Assembly (NCBI GenBank): GCA_022796875.1
Contig: JAAWJJ010000005.1
Location: 1 to 64,000 of the forward strand
DNA from: Eubacterium sp.
GTDB lineage: Bacteria; Bacillota; Clostridia; Lachnospirales; Lachnospiraceae
Direction of reading: 5' to 3'
Length of the DNA stretch: 64,000 nucleotides
The position numbers and the translations under genes are program-made. Under the pieces are notes generated by a model. It saw nothing but the letters and a program-made list of their open reading frames with translations. It was not told the origin of the DNA and ran no database searches. Numbering within the stretch: position 1 is the stretch's first letter; every line of letters starts with the position of its first letter. Positions 8,087 through 17,584 of this stretch are shown here, in pieces.

Positions 8087-9529
8087 CTAATTCTGCAAAA
8101 TTCCGAATTCCGATAAAAATTTCGTTCCTGTTTGTATGACTGCAACAGCCACAAGCAGGATAACGCCTGCCTGAAACGTATTCTTCCGGTATAACTGCGC
8201 CAGTAATACCAACAAAAGCAGCCAGAACATAATCTCCATCATAAAAAGCACACGCTCTCCCGAAGCGTAAATCGTCGGAGAAAAATACATGATCGCGCTG
8301 CATGCCAGCCCACCCAGAAAGATCAGTTCCTGCGTCACTTTAAGCAGCAGATTTTCTCCCGCTTTCCAGAGCAGTACAAGCGTTACTACAATCGCGGCGC
8401 ACCACCAGAGAATCGCAATATGGTTTTGCAGGGTAGTCGTCTGCCAGCTTGCCGCTTTCTCCATCCGCAGCGCTCCCTCGGCAAGCCCGATTCCCATTTC
8501 CGAAAAAAACGGGATTCCGGCATAGCTTAAAGCTGCGGCAGCAGAAAAAACAATCGGCAGCACGGCCAAAAGCCAATGACACCCGTTCTCGTCCGCTTTT
8601 CGGAAAGAAACGCTGGAAAACTGTTTTGTCAACTGATATTTTCCTGCTTTCTCCCTTCCCACCAGCAAACAGAACAGCAGCAGCCAGATCGCGATCATAT
8701 ACGCACGGCTTTCCCGCGCCAGCGACTGCACCAGCCACTGTACAGTGATAAAAATATGCTGCGGTACGTCCATTGTAGCAAACTCTGGCAGCCAGGTTTC
8801 CGTTTCACTTACAGTACGTTCCGTGGTTCCCGGCGATAAAAATACGACGGCCATACCGGCGATCACGATCGCCGTCTGCAGCGTCAGCAGTTTCGGTAAA
8901 TATCTCAGGCGCACCATGGTATATATAATCGCCAGTATCCCAAATACGACGCATACCGCCGCGCTCTGCTCCATTCCCATGGATGTAATAAACGCTAACG
9001 GAATCGCATACAGATAATGTTTCCAGTCCACTTCTTCCTGAAACACCTGCATGGCAACCGGTATCAACGCCCAGATTCCCGCTACAAAACTCCACAGATA
9101 AAACAAAGAACCTGTAACCCAGAAAGCGCCGTACCCGACGACCCGTACATTCATACAAAGAATCGCTACGCAGGAAAGAATCGAAAAAATCAGAATTCTG
9201 TGCTCTGTGATCCTTTCCGGAAACATCGCTTTCACTATTTTAAGCAGTCCCAGAGGCAACATCGTAATGACAAAAGCATTGACAAAACGCCACGCCTGCA
9301 ATCCCATCCGGAACCCGAACCAGGTCATTGCCTCTGACGTCAGCCGCCCCTGCCAGGTAATATAGCGCCATTTTAAATAAGGAAATAAGGCGTTGGCGCC
9401 GGTCGTTTCCTGAAAGAAAAAGTCGTCTCCGTCAGAATACTGTATCTGCATACACAAATATAATGCCGCAATATAAAAAACAATCCAAACCCCTACCGTC
9501 ATGATTTTCAGCCATTTTTGATTATACAT
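8087..9529 (-). CDS. DUF6056-like multi-pass membrane protein
   Basis: 480-residue polytopic protein with about 11 helices. After the first helix comes a periplasm-facing acidic stretch (QYSDGDDFFFQE) followed by YITWQGRLTSEAMTWF. This arrangement, a D/E-rich loop after helix 1 and a W-x-G-R motif, is typical of DUF6056-type proteins, thought to be GT-C-like glycosyltransferases using polyprenyl-phosphate sugars. No direct evidence of enzymatic activity is visible beyond the topology. It starts 15 bases after the pyruvate kinase stop and so is surely cotranscribed with it. Confidence 0.7.
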   Translation of the reverse strand: MYNQKWLKIMTVGVWIVFYIAALYLCMQIQYSDGDDFFFQETTGANALFPYLKWRYITWQGRLTSEAMTWFGFRMGLQAWRFVNAFVITMLPLGLLKIVKAMFPERITEHRILIFSILSCVAILCMNVRVVGYGAFWVTGSLFYLWSFVAGIWALIPVAMQVFQEEVDWKHYLYAIPLAFITSMGMEQSAAVCVVFGILAIIYTMVRLRYLPKLLTLQTAIVIAGMAVVFLSPGTTERTVSETETWLPEFATMDVPQHIFITVQWLVQSLARESRAYMIAIWLLLFCLLVGREKAGKYQLTKQFSSVSFRKADENGCHWLLAVLPIVFSAAAALSYAGIPFFSEMGIGLAEGALRMEKAASWQTTTLQNHIAILWWCAAIVVTLVLLWKAGENLLLKVTQELIFLGGLACSAIMYFSPTIYASGERVLFMMEIMFWLLLLVLLAQLYRKNTFQAGVILLVAVAVIQTGTKFLSEFGILQN

Positions 9530-9543
9530 CCCCGTCTTCCTTT

Positions 9544-11289
9544 CTAATACGTAACCACTCCACGTTTCGCATCCACCGTTACATAAGCGCCATGCTTTAA
9601 TATCTTCGTCGCATTTACCGCGCCCAGAATAACCGGAATATCAAGGCTTAATCCCACGACTCCTGCGTGAGAAGACGCATCGCCCTGTTCCGCTATAATC
9701 GCAGATGCATCTTTTAAAAACGGCATGATCTCATTGGAAGTTTCATTTACAACAATGATATCTCCCATTTTAAAATTATTTTTTAATTCTTCCGTAGAAT
9801 GGCAGACACACAAATTTCCGGATACTTTTTTATCCGTAATGCCGCGGCCGTTAATCAGAATATGCCCCGCAACCATCACTTTAATCAAATTGGTCGTCCC
9901 GGATACGCCTAACGGCACCCCTGCTGTAATGACTACGAGTTCTCCCTGTTTTACCAGGCCGCAGGCTTCCGCCGCATCGACCGCTTTTTCAAACAATACG
10001 TCCGCATTTTGTTCCTGTCCGATGACGATCGGGGTCACTCCCCAGGAAAGATTGAGCTGGCGACACGCGCTTTCCGTCGTCGTACAGCTGATGATCGGAC
10101 ATGCCGGACGGTATTTTGACACCATACGGGCCGTAAAACCGCTCTGCGTCACCGTGATGATCGCCGCGGCATGCAGATCCGCCGCAGTCGTACAGGTTGC
10201 ATGGGAAATTGCGTTGGTAATATCCGGATGGGTCATCGGCATCTGCTGTTTAAACCGCGACAGATAATTGATATCCTCTTCCGTCTTCTGCGCGATCTTT
10301 ACCATTGTTTTTAATGCTTCCACCGGATAAGCTCCGGCCGCAGTTTCCCCAGACAGCATAATTGCGCTCGTGCCGTCGTAGATCGCATTGGCGACGTCCG
10401 TCGCCTCCGCTCTCGTTGGCCGCGGATGTATCATCATGGAATCCAGCATCTGCGTAGCCGTGATAACCTGTTTCCCTGCCATATACACTTTCCGGATAAT
10501 CATTTTCTGAATCATCGGCACTTCTTCCAACGGAATCTCCACGCCCATATCCCCGCGGGCTACCATAATACCGTCCGCCGCCGCAATGATTTCGTCAATA
10601 TTTTTTACGCCTTTGCGGTTTTCGATCTTTGCAATAATATTGACTGTCTTACAGTCATGTTCGTTTAAAATTTTACGGATCGCCTTAATATCCTCCGCAG
10701 ACTGGACGAAAGAAGCCGCAATAAAATCAAATCCCTGCTCCATGCCAAACAGAATATCCTCATAATCCTTTTCACTGATATAAGGCATGGACAGATCCAC
10801 ATCCGGCACATTGACGCCCTTCTTGTTCGACACCTGCCCGCCGTTTATGACCTGGCAGAAAATATCCGTATGATCTACGGTCTGAACTTCCATCTCGATT
10901 AAGCCGTCGTCGATCAAAATCTTATCCCCCGGTTTCACATCTTTTACAAGATCTTTAAACGTGATGGACACACAGGTATTGTCCCCCTCAACTTCTCTTG
11001 CCGTCAATATAAATTTCTGGCCTTCTTTCAAAAAAACTTTTCCGTCTTTGAACTCGCCAAGCCGGACTTCCGGGCCTTTGGTATCCAGAATCGCAGCGAT
11101 CGGGATCTTAAGTTCCGTGCGGACTTTTTTTAATGCATCCAAACGTCTTTTTTGTTCCTCATGCGTTCCGTGCGAGAAATTAAACCGGGCGACGTCCATA
11201 CCGCCGGCAGCCAGTTCCCGTAATATTTCCGGCGCATCGGTGGCCGGGCCAAGCGTACATATAATCTTTGTTTTCCTGAAACCTGTCAT
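9544..11289 (-). CDS. pyk: Pyruvate kinase with C-terminal PEP-utiliser domain
   Basis: Final glycolytic enzyme: phosphoenolpyruvate + ADP to pyruvate + ATP, cytoplasmic. Its 581 residues make it longer than the roughly 475-residue E. coli type because of an extra C-terminal domain. Visible landmarks are KIICTLGPAT at the start, FNFSHGTHEEQ, the active-site lysine and metal region IIAKIENRKGV, the VARGDMGVEIP loop and the TATQMLDSM segment. From about residue 480 on there is a PEP-utiliser/PPDK-like phosphohistidine domain with GDASSHAGVVGL, as in Bacillus pyruvate kinases. The start codon overlaps the stop of the upstream amidase gene (ATGA), an odd coupling for a central metabolic gene. Confidence 0.96.
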   Translation of the reverse strand: MTGFRKTKIICTLGPATDAPEILRELAAGGMDVARFNFSHGTHEEQKRRLDALKKVRTELKIPIAAILDTKGPEVRLGEFKDGKVFLKEGQKFILTAREVEGDNTCVSITFKDLVKDVKPGDKILIDDGLIEMEVQTVDHTDIFCQVINGGQVSNKKGVNVPDVDLSMPYISEKDYEDILFGMEQGFDFIAASFVQSAEDIKAIRKILNEHDCKTVNIIAKIENRKGVKNIDEIIAAADGIMVARGDMGVEIPLEEVPMIQKMIIRKVYMAGKQVITATQMLDSMMIHPRPTRAEATDVANAIYDGTSAIMLSGETAAGAYPVEALKTMVKIAQKTEEDINYLSRFKQQMPMTHPDITNAISHATCTTAADLHAAAIITVTQSGFTARMVSKYRPACPIISCTTTESACRQLNLSWGVTPIVIGQEQNADVLFEKAVDAAEACGLVKQGELVVITAGVPLGVSGTTNLIKVMVAGHILINGRGITDKKVSGNLCVCHSTEELKNNFKMGDIIVVNETSNEIMPFLKDASAIIAEQGDASSHAGVVGLSLDIPVILGAVNATKILKHGAYVTVDAKRGVVTY

Positions 11290-14200
11290 TTTGCCTTTAC
11301 CTCTTTGATAATCTTCAATAACAATGTACCATACTGCGGGTTTGCCGCCCAGCCGTAACCGGCGACAATCTGTCCGTACTCATTAAATATAGTATACGGA
11401 TTTGCGGCGATCGCCAGCCACTCCACAAACGGCGCGCAGCCGCGTTTTACATACTGGAATCTCGGATCCACGCACGCCATCTTTAACGCGTCTTTGCTGG
11501 CATACGCTTTTAAATGCTGTACCTGCGCGCGGATTCCGATCCGGACGGTAGGAAAACTTGCCCCGGAAACACCGCCTCCGGTTGCGCCAATTCCCGCAAA
11601 ATTGCATTGCTGCGGCTTCACATCGCCTCCGAACTGCAAAAATCCCGTTTCGTTACAGATCTGCGCAAATACGACTTCCGCCTTTACCCCTTCCGCTTTG
11701 GCTTCCTCCTGGATGATATTGCAAAACTCCGTTATATTAGCCGCTCCGAGAGGTTTGTAAATGGCCGAAGGATATTTTTTCCCGCTGGCGTTAAAATATG
11801 CCGTCATCTGCGCCGTCGTTACGGTTGTTTCTCCCATGATAGCATATCCATTTGTCACGGTTTTTACACTGCCGTAACTGCCGTATCCGGTCACATCGCC
11901 GCTTCTTGCATACGCACGGATACGATAATAATAAACCGTGCCGGATTCTGCTGCCGTATCCAGATAACTGGTTGTCTGTGCGGACGTGATTTTTTTGACG
12001 GTTTTAAATCCGCTCTTTTCCTGTTTGCTCCGCTGGATAATATATCCCTGCGCCCCGGATACTTTTTTCCATTTTACGGTGACACCGGACTCGTCCATAT
12101 ACAGATCGTTGATTTCCGCTTTCTTTAAAGAGATGGCTTCAAAAGCCGCCGTACTTTTACTGTTTCCGTAAATTCTGCCGACCTTGTTGCGGACGTTGAT
12201 CCGGTAATAGTAAACGGTTCCCGCTTTCACGGACTGATCCTTGTATTCCGTTACGCCCTTTGCCACCGTAGCAATCGTTTCATAAGAGCCGCCCGCGGAA
12301 GTACTGCGCTTGATCTGGTAACTGTCCGCGCCTTTTACTTCTTCCCAGGCAATCTGAATACTGCCGCTTCCGTTTGATTTTGCATAGAGAATCTTTGTTT
12401 TCGCGACTGCTTTCGCTTTTACTGCCGCGCTCTTTGTACTGTATCCGGTCGTTTTGTTTACCGTATTGTAACTTTCTACCTTATAATAATAAGTTTTGTT
12501 ATTTTTTACGGTTTTATCCGTATAGGAAACACTATCGCCGCCTTTTACCGTAGCAATCCGTGTATACGTACCTTTTTCGGAAGTACTGCGGTACACCCGG
12601 TAGCCTGCCGCGCCGGACACTTTATTCCAGATCACCTTGATCTGTCCGTCCGCCGCGCCATACGCTTTTGTAATTTTTGTCGGCGCAACCGCCTTGCCAT
12701 ATTTCGGAGTTCCGAAAGAGCCGTACCCGGTTCTCTTCCCGGATTTTACGAGCGCGCGCACTTTATAATAATAAGCTTTATTCGTCCGCGCTACTTTATC
12801 TGTATATACGGTTCCTTTTTCGGCCGGTACCGTGGCGATCTTAAGATAAACGCCCTTTTTGGAAGTACTGCGGTAGATCTGGTAAGAGGTAGCCTTGCTT
12901 ATTTCGTTCCATTGGATCTTCAGTTTTCCTCCGGCTTTGGATGCAATCGAAGTGATCTCGGCAACTCCGGTCGTGCTGCCGGATTTTACCGCGCTGTAAT
13001 CACTGTAGCTTTTTACTCCGTTTTTCCTTTTTATCACACGGATCCGGTAATAATACTTCTTTTCCACGGCGCGCTTTGCATCGGTATAACTGCTTGCCGA
13101 CGGTTTTAACGTCGCTATCGTCGTATATTTTCCGTTCTTTGACGTTGCCCGCTGCAATTGATAACGGTAAACACCGGATGCTTTTTTCCAACGAATCACA
13201 AGTTTGGAACTGCTTGCCGGCAAAACCGACTCGATCGAAGTTTTCGCAACGGCGGCGGCTCCGACATACGACGACATATTTCCGTAGGAAGTCACTCCGT
13301 CTTTCTTATAATAGGCCCGTACTTTATAATAAAACGTTTTTCCTGCTTTGGCCGCATTATCCTGATAAGACAACGCATTGCTCACAGAACCGATTTTTTT
13401 ATAACCGCTGTTTTTGGATTCACTGCGGTAGATCTGGTATCCGCTTGCGCCTGCCGCCTCCTGCCAGGTAATTTTCATGGCGGAAGAATTTACACCTGCC
13501 GCCTTTGAAATCACTGCCTGTGGCAGCGGAACGATCTTCGCCGTCGCGCTGCGGGAACTCATGCTTGTCGCCGCCCCGGTCTTTTTATACGCATACAAAC
13601 GATAATAGTAAGTCTGTCCGGCGGATACGTTTTTATCCGTGTAGCTTACGGTCTGCCTGGACGGAATTTCCGCCAGTTTTGTATACGTTTTCCCGTCCGT
13701 GCTTCTTTTTATAATATAACCGTCTGCGGCGGAATTCGCCTGCCAGGTCACCGTCACGGAATTGGAATTCGTGCTTTGTATTTTCGTAATCGGCGCTCCC
13801 GGAAGCATAAATACCGCGTACGCATCCGAAGTCTGAGCCTGTCCGTCTGCACTGAGCACTTTTATCTTATAATAATAAGTCGCTCCTTTCGTCAGGTTGG
13901 CGTCTTTATAACTTGTGCTGCCCTGCACATCCGCAATCTTTTGATAGCCGCTGTTAATATTCGTGGAACGGTATACTTCATACCGGGACGCGTCCGCCAC
14001 GCTGTCCCATACGATTTTCGCCGTGTAACTGTTCGTGGTATACGCTTTTTTGATCTCCGGTGCGCCGATTCCTTTTGCCAGTCCCAGATAAGTAGCGATA
14101 CCGGTAGCATCCGCAACTCCGAGCCTTCTTAAACCGTCTTCCGTTTTCAGGAAATTGGCTGCGTCGGACGAATTTGTCAAAAACGCGTGTTCCACGATTA

Positions 14201-15479
14201 CGGCCGGGATGCCATATTTCTTTGCGGCGCGAATCACGCCGTAATAATCCATCAGTGTCCCGTCCGCAAAACTGTCGCCGGATTCTGAATTACGAATCTT
14301 TACGCCCCTGTTTGCAAGCCCAAGCGCGACAAGCTGGTTCTGGATCTGCACCGCAAGATTACGCCCGGCGCTCCCGACCAGGGCGTTTCCGTTGGAATTC
14401 GGATAATAGACTTCCGCGCCCCTTGCCGCAGACACCCCGGAATTTAAATGCAGCGCCACATAAACGGAAGCTTTCACGCTTTTGGCGTACGCCACGCGGT
14501 TGGCATTGCACGTCTGGCTGCTTGTGCCCGGATACGGGCAGGCGTATGTATTTCTCGTCATATATACGGAAACATTGGCATAGGTTTCCAGTTCCGCTTT
14601 GCAGTACTGCGCAATTTTAAATACCAGCGTTTCTTCTGCCAGTCCGTTCCCTCTTGCTCCAGCATGGCTGGAATCGTGTCCCGGATCCAGCACGACGACC
14701 TTTTTCCCGGCGCCTACCGCGTCCAGGCTGCGGCTTACCGATGAATCGGTAACTGCATCCAACGCCTCTTCAATGCTTTTTTCGGAAGTCGTATTTCCCT
14801 GTTCGTCCAACGTTACAATATCCGCGGATACTCCGCTCGCTTCCTGTTCGTCTTCCGATACGGCGACCGCGTCCGGGACGGTAAGCGGCTGTTCGTTCAC
14901 GCCGAACGTAGCGTTGATCCCGTCTGCCGGCAGATCGATCTCCTGCCATACCGTTTTCTTAACGGCATCCGGCGTTGTTCCCACCGCTTCATACTGCAAA
15001 CGGACGGAACACAGTTTATATATGCCGCTTTGGGCATCGGAAGTAAAATCCATCTGAAACTCTGCCAACCCATCTTCCAGGGAAACGGCCTGTACTTCTT
15101 TTATTTTCCCGCTGGCGATATGCTGATAGCTTAATACCGCATTTTTTAACACGGCTTGTATATCGTCTTCCGTTCCGGCCCGGCTGATACCGTCCGTCCC
15201 AATTCGGCTGCCGTCTTCCGTTCCGGATTGCCCGGTCCGCGTAAATTCCGCCAGAACAGTCTGCGTGTCCGGAGTGGTAATATATGGTTTGCCTACTACG
15301 AGGTAGGACAGGCTGAACAGTTCTTCAATTGCCGTTTCACTGAAAACGGCTTCTTTTTCACTATCCCCAGCCTGCGTTTCATCCGGAGTGATAATACCTG
15401 CGGATACATTGGCCGCCTGTGAAGTGCACAGCAGCACCGCACATAAAACCGCCGCCACAATTTTTTTCATCTGCTGCAT
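11286..15479 (-). CDS. Secreted N-acetylmuramoyl-L-alanine amidase with FN3 repeats and glucosaminidase domain
   Basis: 1397-residue secreted peptidoglycan hydrolase. A signal peptide spans about residues 1-28. A Ser/Thr/Asp-rich N-terminal region follows, and then an Amidase_3 zinc domain at about 255-470. Its metal and catalytic residues are seen in LDPGHDSSHAG, AEETLV, ALHLNSG and VEHAFLTN. Eight fibronectin type III-like repeats of about 90 residues come next, each ending near TYYYK(I/V)R. The C-terminus is a Glucosaminidase (PF01832-like) domain with catalytic Glu in QICNETGFLQF. It therefore cuts both the peptide amide and the glycan backbone, probably in cell separation or turnover, with FN3 modules as a spacer through the wall. 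It is the first gene of the amidase-pyk-DUF6056-ligase operon. The 269-base upstream gap holds A/T-rich promoter-like sequence but no gene. Confidence 0.92.
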   Translation of the reverse strand: MQQMKKIVAAVLCAVLLCTSQAANVSAGIITPDETQAGDSEKEAVFSETAIEELFSLSYLVVGKPYITTPDTQTVLAEFTRTGQSGTEDGSRIGTDGISRAGTEDDIQAVLKNAVLSYQHIASGKIKEVQAVSLEDGLAEFQMDFTSDAQSGIYKLCSVRLQYEAVGTTPDAVKKTVWQEIDLPADGINATFGVNEQPLTVPDAVAVSEDEQEASGVSADIVTLDEQGNTTSEKSIEEALDAVTDSSVSRSLDAVGAGKKVVVLDPGHDSSHAGARGNGLAEETLVFKIAQYCKAELETYANVSVYMTRNTYACPYPGTSSQTCNANRVAYAKSVKASVYVALHLNSGVSAARGAEVYYPNSNGNALVGSAGRNLAVQIQNQLVALGLANRGVKIRNSESGDSFADGTLMDYYGVIRAAKKYGIPAVIVEHAFLTNSSDAANFLKTEDGLRRLGVADATGIATYLGLAKGIGAPEIKKAYTTNSYTAKIVWDSVADASRYEVYRSTNINSGYQKIADVQGSTSYKDANLTKGATYYYKIKVLSADGQAQTSDAYAVFMLPGAPITKIQSTNSNSVTVTWQANSAADGYIIKRSTDGKTYTKLAEIPSRQTVSYTDKNVSAGQTYYYRLYAYKKTGAATSMSSRSATAKIVPLPQAVISKAAGVNSSAMKITWQEAAGASGYQIYRSESKNSGYKKIGSVSNALSYQDNAAKAGKTFYYKVRAYYKKDGVTSYGNMSSYVGAAAVAKTSIESVLPASSSKLVIRWKKASGVYRYQLQRATSKNGKYTTIATLKPSASSYTDAKRAVEKKYYYRIRVIKRKNGVKSYSDYSAVKSGSTTGVAEITSIASKAGGKLKIQWNEISKATSYQIYRSTSKKGVYLKIATVPAEKGTVYTDKVARTNKAYYYKVRALVKSGKRTGYGSFGTPKYGKAVAPTKITKAYGAADGQIKVIWNKVSGAAGYRVYRSTSEKGTYTRIATVKGGDSVSYTDKTVKNNKTYYYKVESYNTVNKTTGYSTKSAAVKAKAVAKTKILYAKSNGSGSIQIAWEEVKGADSYQIKRSTSAGGSYETIATVAKGVTEYKDQSVKAGTVYYYRINVRNKVGRIYGNSKSTAAFEAISLKKAEINDLYMDESGVTVKWKKVSGAQGYIIQRSKQEKSGFKTVKKITSAQTTSYLDTAAESGTVYYYRIRAYARSGDVTGYGSYGSVKTVTNGYAIMGETTVTTAQMTAYFNASGKKYPSAIYKPLGAANITEFCNIIQEEAKAEGVKAEVVFAQICNETGFLQFGGDVKPQQCNFAGIGATGGGVSGASFPTVRIGIRAQVQHLKAYASKDALKMACVDPRFQYVKRGCAPFVEWLAIAANPYTIFNEYGQIVAGYGWAANPQYGTLLLKIIKEVKAK

Positions 15480-15748
15480 ATTACTTTTCCTTTCATCCTA
15501 AAAACTATAAATCAAATATCCATGTAAACACGGCTATTTTCCTCACTACCTGCGGGAATAAAACGGATAAGCCTGCAAAACCTCCCGCTTTCCCTGCAAC
15601 AGAATCATTCGGGCCTCGAATTTCCTGTTGGCATGTATTGCAAAAGCAGACATTTTACAAGCTTTCCCATTTTTTTCTATTCTCTTATTATAACAGTCCC
15701 ACCCATGCTATCCGTCTGTCATACATGGAATGGCCAAACTGCTGCCGT

Positions 15749-16681
15749 TTATTTTTTAATTCTTGTCCCGGTTCTGTTTTCGATGGCGTCAAGCGCTTTT
15801 TCGATTTTTGTGATAATAACGGAGCGGATTGCAGAATTTCCGATAAATTCAATCGCCGATTCGATCTTCGGCAGCATGGTGCCGACCCCGAATTGTCCGG
15901 CCTCAATATACTCTAAGGCCTGCGCCGTCCTTAATTCCGACAGCGGTTTCTCATTCTCCGTACCGAAATCAATACATACTTTTTCCGTGCCCGTCAGCAT
16001 CATAAAAGTATCCGCGTCTGTCAGATCTGCCAGCCTGCCTGCGGCCATATCTTTTTCGATCACCGCGGAAGCGCCTTTTAACTTGTTCTCCTGCTTTAAC
16101 ACCGGGATTCCGCCGCCGCCGCAGGCAATCACGATCTGATCGGCATCAATTAACGTCCTGATCGCGTCGATCTCTACAATATCAATTGGTTTTGGCGCCG
16201 CCACAATACGGCGGTACCCGTCTTCTACCTTTACGACATGGTTTCCCTTTTTCTCTTCCGCTTCTGCTTCTTCCGCCGACATAACGCGGCCGATAATTTT
16301 TGACGGTGCGAAAAACGCCTCGTCATACGTATCTACCGTGACCTGTGTCAGAACCGTCGATACCGTCTTATAAATTCCTCTGTTCAATAATTCCGTCCGG
16401 ATTGCATTTTGTAAATCGTACCCGATATATCCCTGGCTCATCGCGGAGCAAACGCTCATCGGTGTCGCGGTATATTCCGGATATATTCTGCAAAACTCTG
16501 CCATTGCTGTATGTATCATGCCTACCTGTGGTCCGTTACTGTGCGTAACGATGATCTGATATCCGCGTTCTACCAAATCAGCAATGATTTTAGCGGTTTT
16601 TCCTGTCGCCACTTTTTGCTCCGGCAAAGTCGTTCCCAACGCATCATGCCCTAATGCAATTACTATTCTGTTTTTCTTCAT
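15749..16681 (-). CDS. arcC: Carbamate kinase
   Basis: 310-residue cytoplasmic kinase that interconverts carbamoyl phosphate + ADP and carbamate + ATP, usually the energy-yielding last step of arginine or agmatine catabolism. Landmarks are VIALGHDALG at the N-terminus, VTHSNGPQVG, SQGYIGYDLQNAI, VACGGGGIPV in the middle, the EKDMAAGRLADLTDADTF segment, and TGTEKVCIDFG. The length is standard. No arcA, arcB or transporter gene is adjacent, so its carbamoyl phosphate source is elsewhere in the genome. The ribosome binding site GAAGGAGAAG lies upstream of the ATG. Confidence 0.95.
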   Translation of the reverse strand: MKKNRIVIALGHDALGTTLPEQKVATGKTAKIIADLVERGYQIIVTHSNGPQVGMIHTAMAEFCRIYPEYTATPMSVCSAMSQGYIGYDLQNAIRTELLNRGIYKTVSTVLTQVTVDTYDEAFFAPSKIIGRVMSAEEAEAEEKKGNHVVKVEDGYRRIVAAPKPIDIVEIDAIRTLIDADQIVIACGGGGIPVLKQENKLKGASAVIEKDMAAGRLADLTDADTFMMLTGTEKVCIDFGTENEKPLSELRTAQALEYIEAGQFGVGTMLPKIESAIEFIGNSAIRSVIITKIEKALDAIENRTGTRIKK

Positions 16682-16742
16682 GTTACATACCCTTTCTTCT
16701 TCTCCTTCGGAGTTTTATATGCAATCACCAACTATAATAACA

Positions 16743-16774
16743 CAAAAACCCCCGCAAAACAATAATTGCGGGGG
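16743..16774 (-). terminator. Rho-independent terminator upstream of arcC
   Basis: Stem CCCCCGCAA (16749-16757) pairs with TTGCGGGGG (16766-16774) around an 8-base loop. On the minus strand it is followed by TTTTT (16744-16748), a textbook terminator. It would stop transcripts entering from the repeat region at 16.8-17.2 kb, so arcC needs its own promoter within the roughly 60 bases before its start. A TATAAA-like box lies there. Confidence 0.8.
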
Positions 16775-16799
16775 AAGAAAAAGTTGGGAGTAAAAAATA

Positions 16800-17135
16800 T
16801 TATCAGAAGTTTGCAGTATCAGAAAATCAGCTTTCATATGCTCTTTTGTCAGTCCATACAAAATATAACAATTGCCTGCTTCATCAAATGGATTTTCTAA
16901 CCGCTCTGCCAGGATTATTTCTACATACGCAACCGCCCTCGATGCGCCGTCCGGGCGCACTCGGGCTTTTGGGGACGTCCCTGTCCCCAAATTGCTGTTG
17001 AATCACAGAGCGCTAAGAAAATCTCATTTTCTTCCGCAAGGACAATTGGTTATTATTTTGTACCGGCCTGACATTCCACGTCTTTGAAATGTTTTCCTGA
17101 TTCTGCCAATCTTCTGAAATATTTTGTGGAACTAT
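16800..17135. repeat. Left arm of an imperfect inverted repeat pair
   Basis: Two blocks (about 16800-16900 and 17025-17135) match, in inverted orientation, one continuous stretch at about 17634-17845. On the minus strand the first block reads as ENPFDEAGNCYILYG..HMKADFLILQTS; the right copy reads ENPFDEAGNCYILYR..HMKTDFLMLQTS on the plus strand. The second block reads KYFRRLAESGKHFKDVECQ, against a broken KHFRSLAA..FTDIECQ in the right copy. The left arm carries about 130 extra bases between the blocks, bounded by AGAAAAT on both sides. The shared peptide-like sequence suggests both are remnants of the same former coding region, which I do not recognise. Confidence 0.7.
16943..16990. repeat. 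Two short palindromes inside the left arm (REP-like)
   Basis: TGCGCC (16943-16948) pairs with GGCGCA (16954-16959). TTGGGGAC (16969-16976) pairs with GTCCCCAA (16983-16990). Both lie in the roughly 130 bases that the right arm lacks, so they arrived as an insertion or were lost from the other copy. The GGGGAC...GTCCCC palindrome resembles short intergenic repeats that I recall from clostridial genomes, but I cannot confirm the family. Confidence 0.5.
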
Positions 17136-17217
17136 TGGAACATCCGATACGTTGACCCATTCCGTTTACAAAAACTATTCCGCAAAAATAATAAAAAATG
17201 AATCTGCAATCAATATT

Positions 17218-17260
17218 TGTAATGAAAATAATTGATTTTTTCATTACAATTGCATATAAT
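17218..17260 (+). promoter_or_regulatory. Promoter and operator of the orphan antitoxin gene
   Basis: TTGATT (17232-17237), 17 bases, TATAAT (17255-17260) is a near-consensus promoter. A palindrome, TTGTAATGAAAA and its complement TTTTCATTACAA, straddles the -35 box from about 17218 to 17251. This is the position expected for autorepression by a RelB/DinJ-type ribbon-helix-helix antitoxin. Confidence 0.75.
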
Positions 17261-17288
17261 GGAATAAAAAACAAATGAGGTGATAAAT

Positions 17289-17558
17289 GTGGCACAGGCA
17301 GTAAATGTAAATTTCCGTATGGATGCAGATTTAAAAAAGAGCATGGAACAGGCATGTTCTGAGTTAGGAATGTCAATGACAACAGCATTTACCATTTTCG
17401 CTAAAAAAGTCAGCCGAGAAAAACGAATCCCTTTTGATGTATGCGTCGATCCATTTTATTCTGAACAAAATATGCATTATTTAGAAAAAATAGTCCGTGA
17501 TGTAGCACAGGGAAAAGCACATTTTGCTGAACATGAACTATTGGAAGCGGATGATTAA
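17289..17558 (+). CDS. Orphan RelB/DinJ-family antitoxin
   Basis: 89-residue ribbon-helix-helix antitoxin-like protein. The N-terminal beta strand VNVNFRMDADLKKSMEQAC and the following helices match the RelB/DinJ family. It is clearly related to the DinJ-type antitoxin at 46781-47041, sharing MTTAxTIFAKK, REKRIPFDV and VDPFYSE. I chose the GTG at 17289 over the GTG at 17280 because GAGGTG (17277-17282) then sits as ribosome binding site at normal spacing and the protein begins MAQ like its paralogue. No toxin gene follows: a hairpin and the right repeat arm start 26 bases after the stop. Such solitary antitoxins may act as autoregulators or neutralise toxins encoded elsewhere. Confidence 0.8.
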   Translation: MAQAVNVNFRMDADLKKSMEQACSELGMSMTTAFTIFAKKVSREKRIPFDVCVDPFYSEQNMHYLEKIVRDVAQGKAHFAEHELLEADD

Positions 17559-17584
17559 TGCGGTTACTTGAAAAACGCATTTAA

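Noticed and set aside
11494..15057. Many long open frames on the + strand across the amidase gene
   Set aside because: They are antisense shadows of the FN3 repeats: compositionally biased, without ribosome binding sites, and inconsistent with the clear minus-strand protein.
11286..15479. CRISPR-like periodicity in the amidase gene
   Set aside because: The roughly 270-base periodicity reflects the coding FN3 repeats, not short repeats with unique spacers. No CRISPR array was seen in the window.
15633..16139. 168-residue + strand frame opposite arcC
   Set aside because: It is antisense to a canonical carbamate kinase and shows no domain or ribosome binding site.
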